In this document: in pieces, positions 1 through 7,012 of the stretch
Numbering within the stretch: the stretch's first letter is position 1
How the letters are laid out: each line of letters begins with the position of its first letter
Origin: DATBDE01 sp036270095
GTDB lineage: Bacteria; Actinomycetota; Thermoleophilia; Solirubrobacterales; Solirubrobacteraceae
NCBI GenBank assembly: GCA_036270095.1
Contig: DATBDE010000147.1
Location: 1-32,802, forward strand
Direction: 5' to 3'
DNA length: 32,802 bases
Translations under genes and position numbers: made by a program
The notes under the pieces: generated by a model
Databases searched by the model: none
Told to the model about the DNA's origin: nothing
The model's input: the letters and a program-made list of their open reading frames with translations, nothing else

Positions 1-1594
1 CGCGGCCGTCGCGCTCGCGCCCGCGGTCGCGCGGGCGGCCGAGGCCGAGGTCGGCGCCACCGGCACGCCGTTCCGCGGCGCCGATGCGTCCGGCGCCGTG
101 CGCGGGTGGGTCGACGCCCACCTGCACATCACCGCCAACCAGCGCGCCGGCGGCCGCGTGCTCTACGGCGAGCCCTTCGACCCGCGCGGGATCGAGGCCG
201 CGCTGGGCGACGACGCCGCCGAGCACGGCCCGGACGGCAGCGCCGACATCACCGGCAACCTGCTGCGCTCGGGCCTGCCCTTCGGCACGCACGACACCCA
301 CGGCTGGCCCACGTTCGCGGGCTGGCCCACGTTCGACACCATGACCCACCAGCAGACCTACTGGGTGTGGCTGGAGCGGGCGTGGATGTCCGGGCTGCGG
401 CTGGTGGTGGCCCAGACGGTCGAGGACGAGCCGTTCTGCCGCATCGAGCCGGTGCGCTCGCACTCCTGCGACGAGCCGGTGGCCATCCGCCTGCAGATCC
501 GCACCCTGCGGGCCATGCAGCGCTACGTCGACCGCCAGAGCGGCGGCCCGGGGCAGGGCTGGTTCCGCATCGTCGAAAGCCCGGCGCAGGCGCGGCGCGT
601 CATCGAGCAGGGCAAGCTCGCCGTGATCATCGGCATCGAGTCCTCCGACCCGCTCGGGTGCAGCGAGTCCATGGGCAGGCCGGCCTGTACGGCGGCCCAG
701 GTCGACCGGCGCCTGGACCAGTTCCGGCGCCTGGGCGTGCGCACGATGTTCATCGCCCACTGGATCAACAACGCGTTCGCCGGCTCCGCGCTCGAGGCCG
801 ACGCCAAGGGCGCGTTCATCAACATCTTCAACCGCTTCCAGACCGGCGCCTGGTTCACCACCGCGCCCTGCCCGCAGCCGGACGAGGGCGAGGAGGTCAC
901 GACGCTGACCCAGGGCGAGCTGCAGGTGCTGGCCGGCGACTTCCCGGGCACCCAGGCCATCGCCGACGAGGGCATGCCCGCCTACCCGCCGGGCCGGCAG
1001 TGCAATGCCCGCGGCCTGACCGCGCTCGGGCGCCACCTGGTGCGGGCGATGATGGCCCGGCACATGCTCATCGAGGTCGACCACCTCAGCGAGCGGGCGC
1101 GCGCAACCGTGCTGCGGATGGCCGAGGCCGCCGACTACCCGCTCGTCTCCAGCCACACCGACACCGGCGGGACGTGGACCACGCGCGACCTCCGGCGCCT
1201 GTACGCCGTCGGCGGCTTTGCCACCGCGCGGCCCGACACGGCGGGCCCGCTGGCGCGGCGGATCCTCGAGCTCGCCCGGCTCGCGCCCGGCGGTGTGGGC
1301 CTGGGCAGCGACACCGGCGGCTTCGCGGCGCTGCCCGGCCCGCGGGCCGACGCGGCGCAGCGCCCGCTCCCCTACCCCTTCCGCGCCTTCCTCGGGAACG
1401 TGCGCTTCACGCGCGAGCGCACCGGCGAGCGCGTGTTCGACCTCAACACCGACGGCGTGGCGCAGTACGGCCTGTTCGCCGACCTCCTGGCCGACGTGCA
1501 GCGCACGCCCCGCGGCCCTGCCGCGCTGCGCGTGCTCTTCCGCTCCGCCGAGGCCTACCTCGAGACCTGGCAGCGCGCCTTCGTCGGGCGCTAG
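1..1594 (+). CDS. Secreted M19-like dipeptidase/amidohydrolase (5' end outside window)
   Basis: The reading frame is open from base 2, so the true start lies left of the window. The first visible residues (AAVALAPAVARAAEAE) look like the end of a signal peptide. The fold is a metal-dependent TIM-barrel hydrolase. An HLH metal motif (bases 119-130) is followed by a glutamate in IIGIESSDP, a histidine in FIAHWINN, a stretch matching M19 renal-dipeptidase-type enzymes (LTALGRHLVRAM, then IEVDHLSERA), a histidine in SSHTDTGG and an aspartate in GLGSDTGG. These fit the usual H-x-H/D, E, H, H, D ligand set. True M19 dipeptidases carry HxD in the first motif; here it is HxH, so the substrate may not be a dipeptide. 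Several cysteines (for example in CRIEP, HSCDEP, GCSES) suit an exported protein. Its TAG stop shares CTAG with the convergent EthD gene. The family is secure; the substrate is unknown. Confidence 0.8.
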   Translation, partial: AAVALAPAVARAAEAEVGATGTPFRGADASGAVRGWVDAHLHITANQRAGGRVLYGEPFDPRGIEAALGDDAAEHGPDGSADITGNLLRSGLPFGTHDTHGWPTFAGWPTFDTMTHQQTYWVWLERAWMSGLRLVVAQTVEDEPFCRIEPVRSHSCDEPVAIRLQIRTLRAMQRYVDRQSGGPGQGWFRIVESPAQARRVIEQGKLAVIIGIESSDPLGCSESMGRPACTAAQVDRRLDQFRRLGVRTMFIAHWINNAFAGSALEADAKGAFINIFNRFQTGAWFTTAPCPQPDEGEEVTTLTQGELQVLAGDFPGTQAIADEGMPAYPPGRQCNARGLTALGRHLVRAMMARHMLIEVDHLSERARATVLRMAEAADYPLVSSHTDTGGTWTTRDLRRLYAVGGFATARPDTAGPLARRILELARLAPGGVGLGSDTGGFAALPGPRADAAQRPLPYPFRAFLGNVRFTRERTGERVFDLNTDGVAQYGLFADLLADVQRTPRGPAALRVLFRSAEAYLETWQRAFVGR

Positions 1595-1902
1595 TGGCGG
1601 ACCTCGCTGACCTGGATGACCGGGGTCGCGTTCGTGTAGTTGGGGATGTCGCCCAGGATCTCGTCGGCGTGGGGGCCGAAGGCGCCGTTGAACGCCTCGA
1701 CGGAGTCGAAGGTCAGGTGGGCCACCGCCATGTACGCCGGCGGCGCATCCGCCTCCCCGCCGGCGATCCCCTTGTCGACCTCCCACTTGCGTAGCCCGTC
1801 GCCGCAGCGATCGGCGACGAGCGGCATGTGGGTGCCGAGGAAGTAGTCGTGGTCCAACGTGTTCCCGTCGGTGTTCGGGTAGAGGACCGAGACTCTGATC
1901 AC
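1591..1902 (-). CDS. EthD-domain protein
   Basis: A 103-residue protein starting MIRVSVLYPN, followed by the classic EthD signature of a tyrosine-phenylalanine near HMPL (DHDYFLGTHMPLV), then VAHLTFDSVEAFNGAFGPHADEIL. EthD proteins form small dimeric alpha/beta-barrels (ferredoxin-like). The founder is needed for ethyl tert-butyl ether degradation, and others are stress or monooxygenase-like proteins of unknown substrate. The GTG at 1902-1900 was chosen because the domain begins there and because a TACCTT box lies exactly 7 nt upstream with no Shine-Dalgarno, typical of a leaderless actinobacterial message. A longer upstream reading frame exists but encodes arginine-rich non-protein-like sequence antisense to the GNAT gene. 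The stop overlaps that of the convergent dipeptidase gene by 4 bases. Confidence 0.85.
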   Translation of the reverse strand: MIRVSVLYPNTDGNTLDHDYFLGTHMPLVADRCGDGLRKWEVDKGIAGGEADAPPAYMAVAHLTFDSVEAFNGAFGPHADEILGDIPNYTNATPVIQVSEVRH

Positions 1903-1909
1903 GCCCCGG

Positions 1910-1915
1910 AAGGTA
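1910..1915 (-). promoter_or_regulatory. -10 box (TACCTT) for leaderless EthD gene
   Basis: Read on the minus strand, TACCTT fits the TANNNT -10 pattern of actinobacteria. Seven bases separate it from the GTG start at 1902, so transcription would begin at or next to the start codon. No recognisable -35 hexamer is evident. Confidence 0.45.
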
Positions 1916-1955
1916 CCCCAGGGCGTCCGCCGCCGGCCAGGTTGTGGTCGCCCGG

Positions 1956-1983
1956 CTTGTGCGCAAGCACACGCGCTTACAAT
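1956..1983 (+). promoter_or_regulatory. Promoter with overlapping palindrome upstream of DUF4395 gene
   Basis: A near-consensus -10 box TACAAT lies at 1978-1983. A candidate -35 (CTTGTG, 1956-1961) sits 16 bases upstream. Between them and partly overlapping the -35 is the perfect inverted repeat TGTGC-GCAA-GCACA (1958-1971), an operator-sized dyad. The dyad could bind a repressor that blocks polymerase; which one is unknown. Confidence 0.45.
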
Positions 1984-1992
1984 CGAAAGGCG

Positions 1993-2490
1993 ATCAGCTA
2001 TTTCACCTTTCCCCATCCGGTCAACGAGAAGGCCGCCCGCGTGGTGGCCGGCGGCGTGCTCGTGCTCGCGATCGTCACCCTGGCCACGTCGTGGTACTGG
2101 CTGCTGGCGGTGATCGCGGCCGGCTTCATCGCCCGCGTGCTGACCGGCCCGAAGCTCAGCCCCCTGGGCCGGCTGGCGACCGGTGTCGTCGCGCCCCGCC
2201 TCGGGCCGCCGAAGTACGTCTCGGGCCCGCCCAAGCGCTTCGCGCAGGGCATCGGCGCCACCGTGACCACGATCGGCGCGGTCGCGGCCCTCGCGTTCGG
2301 GGCCGACGGCGTGGCCGACGTCGCGCTGGTCATGATCATCGTCGCCGCCGGGCTGGAGTCGATTTTCGCCTACTGCGTCGGCTGCAAGCTGTTCGGCGTC
2401 GGCATGCGCGCCGGCCTCGTGCCGGCCGAGGTGTGCGCCGAGTGCGCGGACATCTGGGCCCGCCCCGGCATGTCCCGCCCGAGCGCCTAG
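1993..2490 (+). CDS. DUF4395 integral membrane protein
   Basis: A small membrane protein of about 165 residues. It opens with the family's FPHPVNEKAARVVAGG motif, followed by two hydrophobic segments (VLVLAIVTLATSWYWLLAV and the next stretch to FIARVL), a PPKYVSGPPKRFAQ loop, two more hydrophobic segments, and the conserved YCVGCKLF cysteine pair near the C-terminus, then CAEC. DUF4395 proteins have no established function; the paired cysteines suggest redox or metal handling, and some family members neighbour thioredoxin-like genes. The start is uncertain. No ATG/GTG lies close to the domain. TTG at 1957 is upstream of the likely -10 box (1978-1983), so it would not be transcribed from it. 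ATC at 1993, nine bases after the -10, would be a leaderless but non-standard start. The stop shares CTAG with the convergent GNAT gene. Confidence 0.75.
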   Translation: MSYFTFPHPVNEKAARVVAGGVLVLAIVTLATSWYWLLAVIAAGFIARVLTGPKLSPLGRLATGVVAPRLGPPKYVSGPPKRFAQGIGATVTTIGAVAALAFGADGVADVALVMIIVAAGLESIFAYCVGCKLFGVGMRAGLVPAEVCAECADIWARPGMSRPSA

Positions 2491-3068
2491 CCGGGCCGCT
2501 TGCGCGCCAGGCGGCGCCGGAGGTTGGCGCGCACCTGCGGCCAGTCGTCGGCGATCACGCTGTACCAGGCCGAGTCGCGCAGGCCGCCGGGCACGACCAT
2601 GTGGCGGCGGAAGACCCCCTCGAACTGCGCCGGCAGCGTGGCCAGCGCCGCACGCGAGCGCTCGTTGCGGGCGTCGGTCTTGAACTCGACCCGGATGCAG
2701 CCGAGCCGGTCGAAGGCGTGCTCGAGCAACAGCAGCTTGGACTCGACGTTGGCGCCGCCCGCCCAGTGCGCGGGGTCGAGCCAGGTCCAACCGATCTCGA
2801 GTCCACGGTGCTCGGGGCGCAGGGCGAGGTAGCGCGTGCTGCCGACGGCCCGGCCGGACGCGCGGTCGACGGTGGCGTACGGGCCCTCGAGGCCGGTCTC
2901 CCGCGCCACGACCGCCTCGGCCACGAGCGCCTCGAGCCCCTCGCGGTCGGGCTGGGGACATGGCAGCCAGCGCCACACGACGGGGTCGCGCGAGGCTGCG
3001 TAGAGGTCGGACGCGTGGCGCTGCTCGAGCGGCTCGAGGACGACGACTTCGCCCACGAGGCGCCGCAT
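2487..3068 (-). CDS. GNAT-family N-acetyltransferase (RimJ/RimL-like)
   Basis: About 193 residues (198 if the ATG at 3083 is used). It has the RimJ/RimL-type layout: LEPLEQRHASDLYAA at the N-terminus, a central strand GRAVGSTRYLALRPEHRGLEIGWTWLDPAHWAGGANVESKLLLLEHAF (quoted only as landmarks GSTRY, EIGWTWL, NVESKLLL), then LGCIRVEFKTDARNERSRAAL, the usual acetyl-CoA-binding and C-terminal segment with an asparagine-arginine pair. Such enzymes transfer acetyl from acetyl-CoA to amines or protein N-termini; the substrate here cannot be read. ATG at 3083 abuts the TAG of the upstream molybdenum hydroxylase gene (TAGATG). ATG at 3068 has a better purine-rich lead (GGGACGGG) and was preferred. It is the third gene of that operon and converges on DUF4395 with shared CTAG stops. 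Confidence 0.85.
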   Translation of the reverse strand: MRRLVGEVVVLEPLEQRHASDLYAASRDPVVWRWLPCPQPDREGLEALVAEAVVARETGLEGPYATVDRASGRAVGSTRYLALRPEHRGLEIGWTWLDPAHWAGGANVESKLLLLEHAFDRLGCIRVEFKTDARNERSRAALATLPAQFEGVFRRHMVVPGGLRDSAWYSVIADDWPQVRANLRRRLARKRPG

Positions 3069-3083
3069 GAGCCCGTCCCACAT

Positions 3084-5252
3084 CTACGTGCGCGACGCCG
3101 CCAGCTCGGGCTCGGCGGCCGCGCGGCGCAGCCGCTCGGGCGTGATCGGCAGGTCGTGCACGCGCACGCCGGTGGCCGCGCGGATGGCGTTGCCGATCGC
3201 CCCTGCGGTCGGGCCCTGGGTGGCCTCGCCGCTGCCCAGGAACGGCGCGCCGGGCCGGTCGAGCAGCACGGTCTCGATCTCGGGCACGTCGGGGAAGCGC
3301 AGGATCGGGTACGCGTCCCAGTCCAGGCTGGTGACCCGCCTGCGGTCGAAGCTCACGCGCTCGTGCAGCGTCCAGCTCGCCGACTGCACAAGGCCGCCTT
3401 CGAGCTGGTTGACCAGGCCGACGGGATCCACGACCTGGCCGGCGTCGGCGGCGATCACCGCGCGCTCGAGGCGGATCGCGGCGGTGGCGTCGTCGACGCT
3501 GAGCTCGACCACGACGGCGGCGTAGGCGGCCTTGTTCTTGTACCGCGCGAAGGCCAGGCCCAGGCCGCGCCCGTCCGCCTCGGCGCGGTCACTCCAGCGC
3601 GCCCGCTCTGCGGCCGCGTCCAGCACCGCGCGCGCCCGCTCGTCCTCGAGGTGCGCGAGCCGGAACTCCAGCGGGTCGCGACCCGCCAGCGCCGCGAGCT
3701 CGTCCATGGCCGACTCGATCGCGAACACATTGACGTGCGCGCCGAGGCTGCGCAGGGACGAGGTGCGCAGCGGGCCGTCGTCGACGAAGTGCTTGACGAT
3801 CCGCGTGCGCGGGATCCGGTAGGCCGGTGTCGCGTTGCGGTGGATACCGGCCTCGGGCATGAGCATCGGCCGTGCGGGCGTGCGCTCGACGGGTTCGGCC
3901 AGCGTCCAGGCGGCCAGCAGCCCCGAGCCCGGCAGCCCCTGCAGGGGCCGGGAGAGGTGCGTCAGCCCATGCGCGTCGAGGCTCCAGTCCGCCAAGCCGC
4001 CGTCCACGTCCAGGTGCGCTGCGACGCGCACGGCCGCGGGCGCGCCGTAGGGCTCGAAGCCGTGCTCGTCGGCGCGCGTCCACTTCAGCAGCACGGGCCG
4101 GCCCGGCACCGCGCGGGCGACCAGCGCCGCGTCCAGCGCGACGTCGTCGGCGCCGTTGTGGCCGTAGCAGCCCGGGCCCACGACGTGGCGGACGCGGATC
4201 GCCTCGGGCTCGAGGCCGAGCGCGCGCGCCAGCGCAGCGCGAAGGATGAACGGGCCCTGCGTGTGGCTGATGATCTCCAGCGCGCCGTCGCACCACCGCG
4301 CCAGCGCCGCCGACGGCCCGATCGAGCCGTGCAGGAGGAACGGGCGCGAGAACGTCGCCTCGTAGGCCGCGTGCGCCTCGGGGGCGGGCTCGAGCGGCCC
4401 GGTCGGGGCGTCGGCCTCGGGCATGCCGTCGAGCACGCGGAAGCTCTGGGCGGGCTGCTCCAGCAGCCAGCGCGTCAGCGTGGTCTGGTCGGGCAGCTCG
4501 GCCTCCTCGCGCCAGCGCGCCCCCGCGCTCAGCGCGTCGTGCGCCCGCAGGGCCTGGTCCTCGCGCGCGGCCACCACGGCGAGGAAGTCGCCGTCCCGGA
4601 CGACGGCCACGACGCCCGCGACCGCTTCGGCCCGCGCCACGTCCGCGTCCTCCAGCCGCGCGCCCTGGCCCGGGCCCCGCACCACCCGCGCGTGCAGCAT
4701 GCCCGGCTCGTGCAGGTCGCCCACGAACCGCGTGGCCCCGGTGACGAGCCCGGCGACGTCGAGCCGCGCGCCGGCGCGGCCGACGACGCGGTAGTCGCCC
4801 GGCGCCTTGGGCGTGGCGGCGCCGGTCGCCTCGCCGTGCAGGTGCCCGGCGGGGACGAGCTCCCAGTACGTGACCCGGCCGCCGTCGGGCGCGACCACGG
4901 TGCCGTCCTCGACCACGAGGTCCTCGGCGGGTGCGCCCAGCCGGTCGGCGGCCAGCGCGAGCAGCGCCGCGCGCGCCTCGGCCGCGGCCTGGCGCAGCGC
5001 GGTCCCGCTGTCGGTCATCGACATGCTCCCGGCCGTCAGCCACTCGTCCAGCGCGTGGGCGGTGTCGCCCGTGCGCACGCGTACGCGCGCGAGGGCGACG
5101 TCGAGCTCCTCGGCGCCGATGCGCCCGATGGCCGAGATCAGGCCCTGGCCGAGCTCGACCTTGCCCGTGTAGAGGGTCACGGTCTCGCCCTCGGTCAGGC
5201 GCATCCAGGTGCCGAGCCGCGGGTGCGTGGCGAGGTCGGCGGGCAGGCTCAC
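3084..5252 (-). CDS. Molybdopterin-binding subunit of xanthine dehydrogenase/IorB-type hydroxylase
   Basis: A 722-residue large subunit of a molybdenum hydroxylase (xanthine dehydrogenase/aldehyde oxidase superfamily). Landmarks run in order: GKVELGQGLISAI, SMSMTDSGTALRQAAAEAR, a domain starting ATRFVGDLHEPGMLHARVVRGP, VVGPGCYGHNGADD, and the C-terminal GSGEATQG, whose glutamate (about residue 676) is the base that activates the Mo-bound oxygen. The single-chain arrangement and motifs match isoquinoline 1-oxidoreductase beta (IorB)-like enzymes, which pair with a 2Fe-2S subunit and pass electrons onward without an FAD subunit. No FAD-subunit gene is seen. The GTG start at 5252-5250 overlaps the stop of the iron-sulfur gene (GTGA) and has a strong AGGAGG-type site. 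Substrate unknown; probably an N-heterocycle or aldehyde. Longer upstream extensions are antisense artefacts of the partner gene. Confidence 0.88.
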   Translation of the reverse strand: MSLPADLATHPRLGTWMRLTEGETVTLYTGKVELGQGLISAIGRIGAEELDVALARVRVRTGDTAHALDEWLTAGSMSMTDSGTALRQAAAEARAALLALAADRLGAPAEDLVVEDGTVVAPDGGRVTYWELVPAGHLHGEATGAATPKAPGDYRVVGRAGARLDVAGLVTGATRFVGDLHEPGMLHARVVRGPGQGARLEDADVARAEAVAGVVAVVRDGDFLAVVAAREDQALRAHDALSAGARWREEAELPDQTTLTRWLLEQPAQSFRVLDGMPEADAPTGPLEPAPEAHAAYEATFSRPFLLHGSIGPSAALARWCDGALEIISHTQGPFILRAALARALGLEPEAIRVRHVVGPGCYGHNGADDVALDAALVARAVPGRPVLLKWTRADEHGFEPYGAPAAVRVAAHLDVDGGLADWSLDAHGLTHLSRPLQGLPGSGLLAAWTLAEPVERTPARPMLMPEAGIHRNATPAYRIPRTRIVKHFVDDGPLRTSSLRSLGAHVNVFAIESAMDELAALAGRDPLEFRLAHLEDERARAVLDAAAERARWSDRAEADGRGLGLAFARYKNKAAYAAVVVELSVDDATAAIRLERAVIAADAGQVVDPVGLVNQLEGGLVQSASWTLHERVSFDRRRVTSLDWDAYPILRFPDVPEIETVLLDRPGAPFLGSGEATQGPTAGAIGNAIRAATGVRVHDLPITPERLRRAAAEPELAASRT

Positions 5253-5710
5253 GCGGCGACCTCCTCGGCGGCGCGGCGGGCGGCCGCGAGCACGCGGGGG
5301 TGGGTGCCGCAACGGCACAGGTGCGGGGCCAGGGCCTCGCGGATACGCTCGTCGCTGGGAGCCGGCTCCTGCTCGAGCAGCGCCGCCACGCGGACGACCA
5401 TGGCGGGGATGCAGTAGCCGCACTGGGCCGCCTGCTCCTCCACGAAGGCGCGCTGGACCGGGTGCAGCCGCTCCGGCGTCCCCAGGCCCTCGACCGTGGT
5501 GATGGGGCGGCCCTCGAAGTCCCCGACGGCCGCGACGCACGTGGTTACGACCTCGTCGCCGGCGATGACCGCGCAGGCCCAGCACTGCTCGAGCCCGCAG
5601 CCCAGCTTCGCCCCGGTCAGGCCGAGCTCGTTGCGCAGCACGTGGAGGAGCGGCGTGCCCGGATCGACGTCGACCTCGTGCCGTTCGCCGTTGACCTCGA
5701 GAACGACCAT
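5249..5710 (-). CDS. (2Fe-2S)-binding subunit of molybdenum hydroxylase (IorA/CoxS-type)
   Basis: A 153-residue electron-transfer subunit. The plant-ferredoxin-type cluster uses C38, C43, C46 and C58 (GCGLEQCWAC ... TTC). The second, all-alpha cluster uses C97, C100, C132 and C134 (CGYC ... CRC). Each binds one 2Fe-2S centre, carrying electrons from the molybdenum site in the partner encoded just downstream. The usual glycine between the second and third ligands of the first cluster (CGxC) is tryptophan here. The start at 5710 was chosen because MVVLEVNGERHEV matches the family N-terminus and a TACCGT -10 box sits 6 nt upstream without a Shine-Dalgarno, suggesting a leaderless message. It is the first gene of a three-gene minus-strand operon (Fe-S, Mo, GNAT). 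Confidence 0.9.
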   Translation of the reverse strand: MVVLEVNGERHEVDVDPGTPLLHVLRNELGLTGAKLGCGLEQCWACAVIAGDEVVTTCVAAVGDFEGRPITTVEGLGTPERLHPVQRAFVEEQAAQCGYCIPAMVVRVAALLEQEPAPSDERIREALAPHLCRCGTHPRVLAAARRAAEEVAA

Positions 5711-5716
5711 GCAGGA

Positions 5717-5722
5717 ACGGTA
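5717..5722 (-). promoter_or_regulatory. -10 box (TACCGT) for the molybdenum hydroxylase operon
   Basis: On the minus strand, TACCGT is followed by 6 bases and the ATG at 5710. It fits TANNNT and a leaderless start. No clear -35 hexamer is seen at the expected distance. Confidence 0.4.
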
Positions 5723-5956
5723 CGAAACCCGCCCGTTCGCCATCTGAAACCGCCCACCGCCCCGGCGCGAGCAGGAGTACGCTTGTGCGAGAGGTTGGGG
5801 AGAAAGGTGGGAGTGGCCCTCGACGCGACCACGCCAGAGCAGGTTCTCAGATGACAGCCCTCCGTCCGACCGCGTTCAGTCGCTGTCGCGGGACTCGTCA
5901 ACGCGCTGCTCTCGATCACCCCAGAACTTGGACTCTTAACACTCAAAGGAGGCGAC
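5723..5956 (+). other. Divergent intergenic region, no confident gene
   Basis: About 230 bases between the divergent molybdenum hydroxylase and amidohydrolase operons. A TACGCT box at 5778-5783 could serve the rightward operon, but the resulting 5' leader would be about 170 nt. The leader ends in the strong Shine-Dalgarno AAAGGAGG (5945-5952) before the GTG at 5957. A tiny frame (GTG at 5807 to TGA at 5852-5854) encodes only about 15 residues and has no recognisable homology. No terminator-like hairpin or riboswitch fold was recognised by eye. Confidence 0.4.
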
Positions 5957-7012
5957 GTGTACGAACACGACGGAGAGAAGTACTTCATCCTCGACGCCCA
6001 TCTCCACTTCTGGGACGCAAGTCCTGAGAACTGGGTGAAGGGACGCGAGCAGTACGCCAAGGGGTGGATCGAGTGCTTCCACGCCTACCAGGGCCTCGGT
6101 CCGGACGACACCCACTGGACCATCGAGCACTTCATGAAGTACTCGGTGGACGACTTCGAGAAGGACGTGTTCACCGAGGGCAAGGTCGACCATGCCGTCT
6201 TCCAGTCCACCTACCTCAAGGACTGGTACACGGAGGGGTTCAACACGGCGCAGCAGAACGCGCCGCTGCTCGAGCGGTTCCCGGGCAAGCTCACGCTCAA
6301 CGGTCGTTGGGACCCGCGTGAGGGCGAGGCCGGGCTGAAGCAGCTCGAGGAGGACGCCAAGCAGTACAACCTCAAGGGCGTCAAGCTCTACACCGCCGAG
6401 TGGTACAACGGCTCGCGCGGGTGGACCCTCAACGATGACGTGGCACAGCCGTTCCTGGAGAAGTGCCAGGAGCTGGGCATCAAGAACATCCACGTCCACA
6501 AGGGCCCGACCATCTGGCCCCTGGACAAGGACGCGTTCGACGTCTCCGACATCGACCACGCGGCGACCAACTTCCCCGAGCTCAACTTCATCGTCGAGCA
6601 CGTGGGGCTGCCGCGCATCGAGGACTTCTGCTTCATGGCGACGCAGGAGCCCAACGTCTACGCCGGCTTGGCCGTCGTCGTCGGCGGCCTGATGCACGCC
6701 CGTCCGCGGTTCTTCGCCAAGGTCATGGGCGAGCTGCTGTTCTGGGTCGGCGAGGACAAGATGCTGTTCGGGTCCGACTACGCCATCTGGGAGCCCAAGT
6801 GGCAGATCGAGGGTCTGCTCAACTGGGATTACCCGGACGACACGTTCTCGGACTACCCGCGCTGGACGACCGAGGCCAAGAAGAAGATCCTCGGGCTCAA
6901 CGCGGCGAAGCTCTACGACATCGACGTGCCGCAAGAGCTGCGCCTCACCGAGGAGACATCGGAGCCGGGGGCCGAGGACGACGCCCGGCTGGTCGAGTTC
7001 GACAACGTATGA
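5957..7012 (+). CDS. Amidohydrolase of propane-monooxygenase-cluster type (ACMSD-like fold)
   Basis: A 351-residue amidohydrolase-2 family protein. The metal site begins with DAHLHFWD (H15, H17), then GVKLYTAEW, NIHVHKGPT, FIVEHVGLPRIEDF and MLFGSDYAIWEPKW, whose aspartate is the last metal ligand. From memory of the family, the sequence closely resembles the amidohydrolase encoded downstream of the prm/mim propane monooxygenase genes in Rhodococcus and Mycobacterium, whose role is unproven (possibly maturation of the monooxygenase or processing of a metabolite). The GTG start is set by AAAGGAGG 4 bases upstream and by the match to the family N-terminus (MYEHDGEKYFILDAH). Its stop overlaps the start of the DUF59 gene (ATGA). 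No monooxygenase genes lie beside it here. The function is inferred by family only. Confidence 0.88.
   Translation: MYEHDGEKYFILDAHLHFWDASPENWVKGREQYAKGWIECFHAYQGLGPDDTHWTIEHFMKYSVDDFEKDVFTEGKVDHAVFQSTYLKDWYTEGFNTAQQNAPLLERFPGKLTLNGRWDPREGEAGLKQLEEDAKQYNLKGVKLYTAEWYNGSRGWTLNDDVAQPFLEKCQELGIKNIHVHKGPTIWPLDKDAFDVSDIDHAATNFPELNFIVEHVGLPRIEDFCFMATQEPNVYAGLAVVVGGLMHARPRFFAKVMGELLFWVGEDKMLFGSDYAIWEPKWQIEGLLNWDYPDDTFSDYPRWTTEAKKKILGLNAAKLYDIDVPQELRLTEETSEPGAEDDARLVEFDNV

Noticed and set aside
1944..5417. Very long plus-strand open frame across 1944-5417
   Set aside because: It is antisense to the molybdenum hydroxylase and GNAT genes, is Arg/Ala/Gly/Pro-rich without domain structure, and arises because high-GC codons leave few stops on the opposite strand.
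5807..5854. Tiny reading frame (about 15 codons) upstream of the amidohydrolase
   Set aside because: A weak purine-rich lead precedes it, but it is too short to judge and has no recognisable similarity; it could be a leader peptide but nothing supports attenuation.
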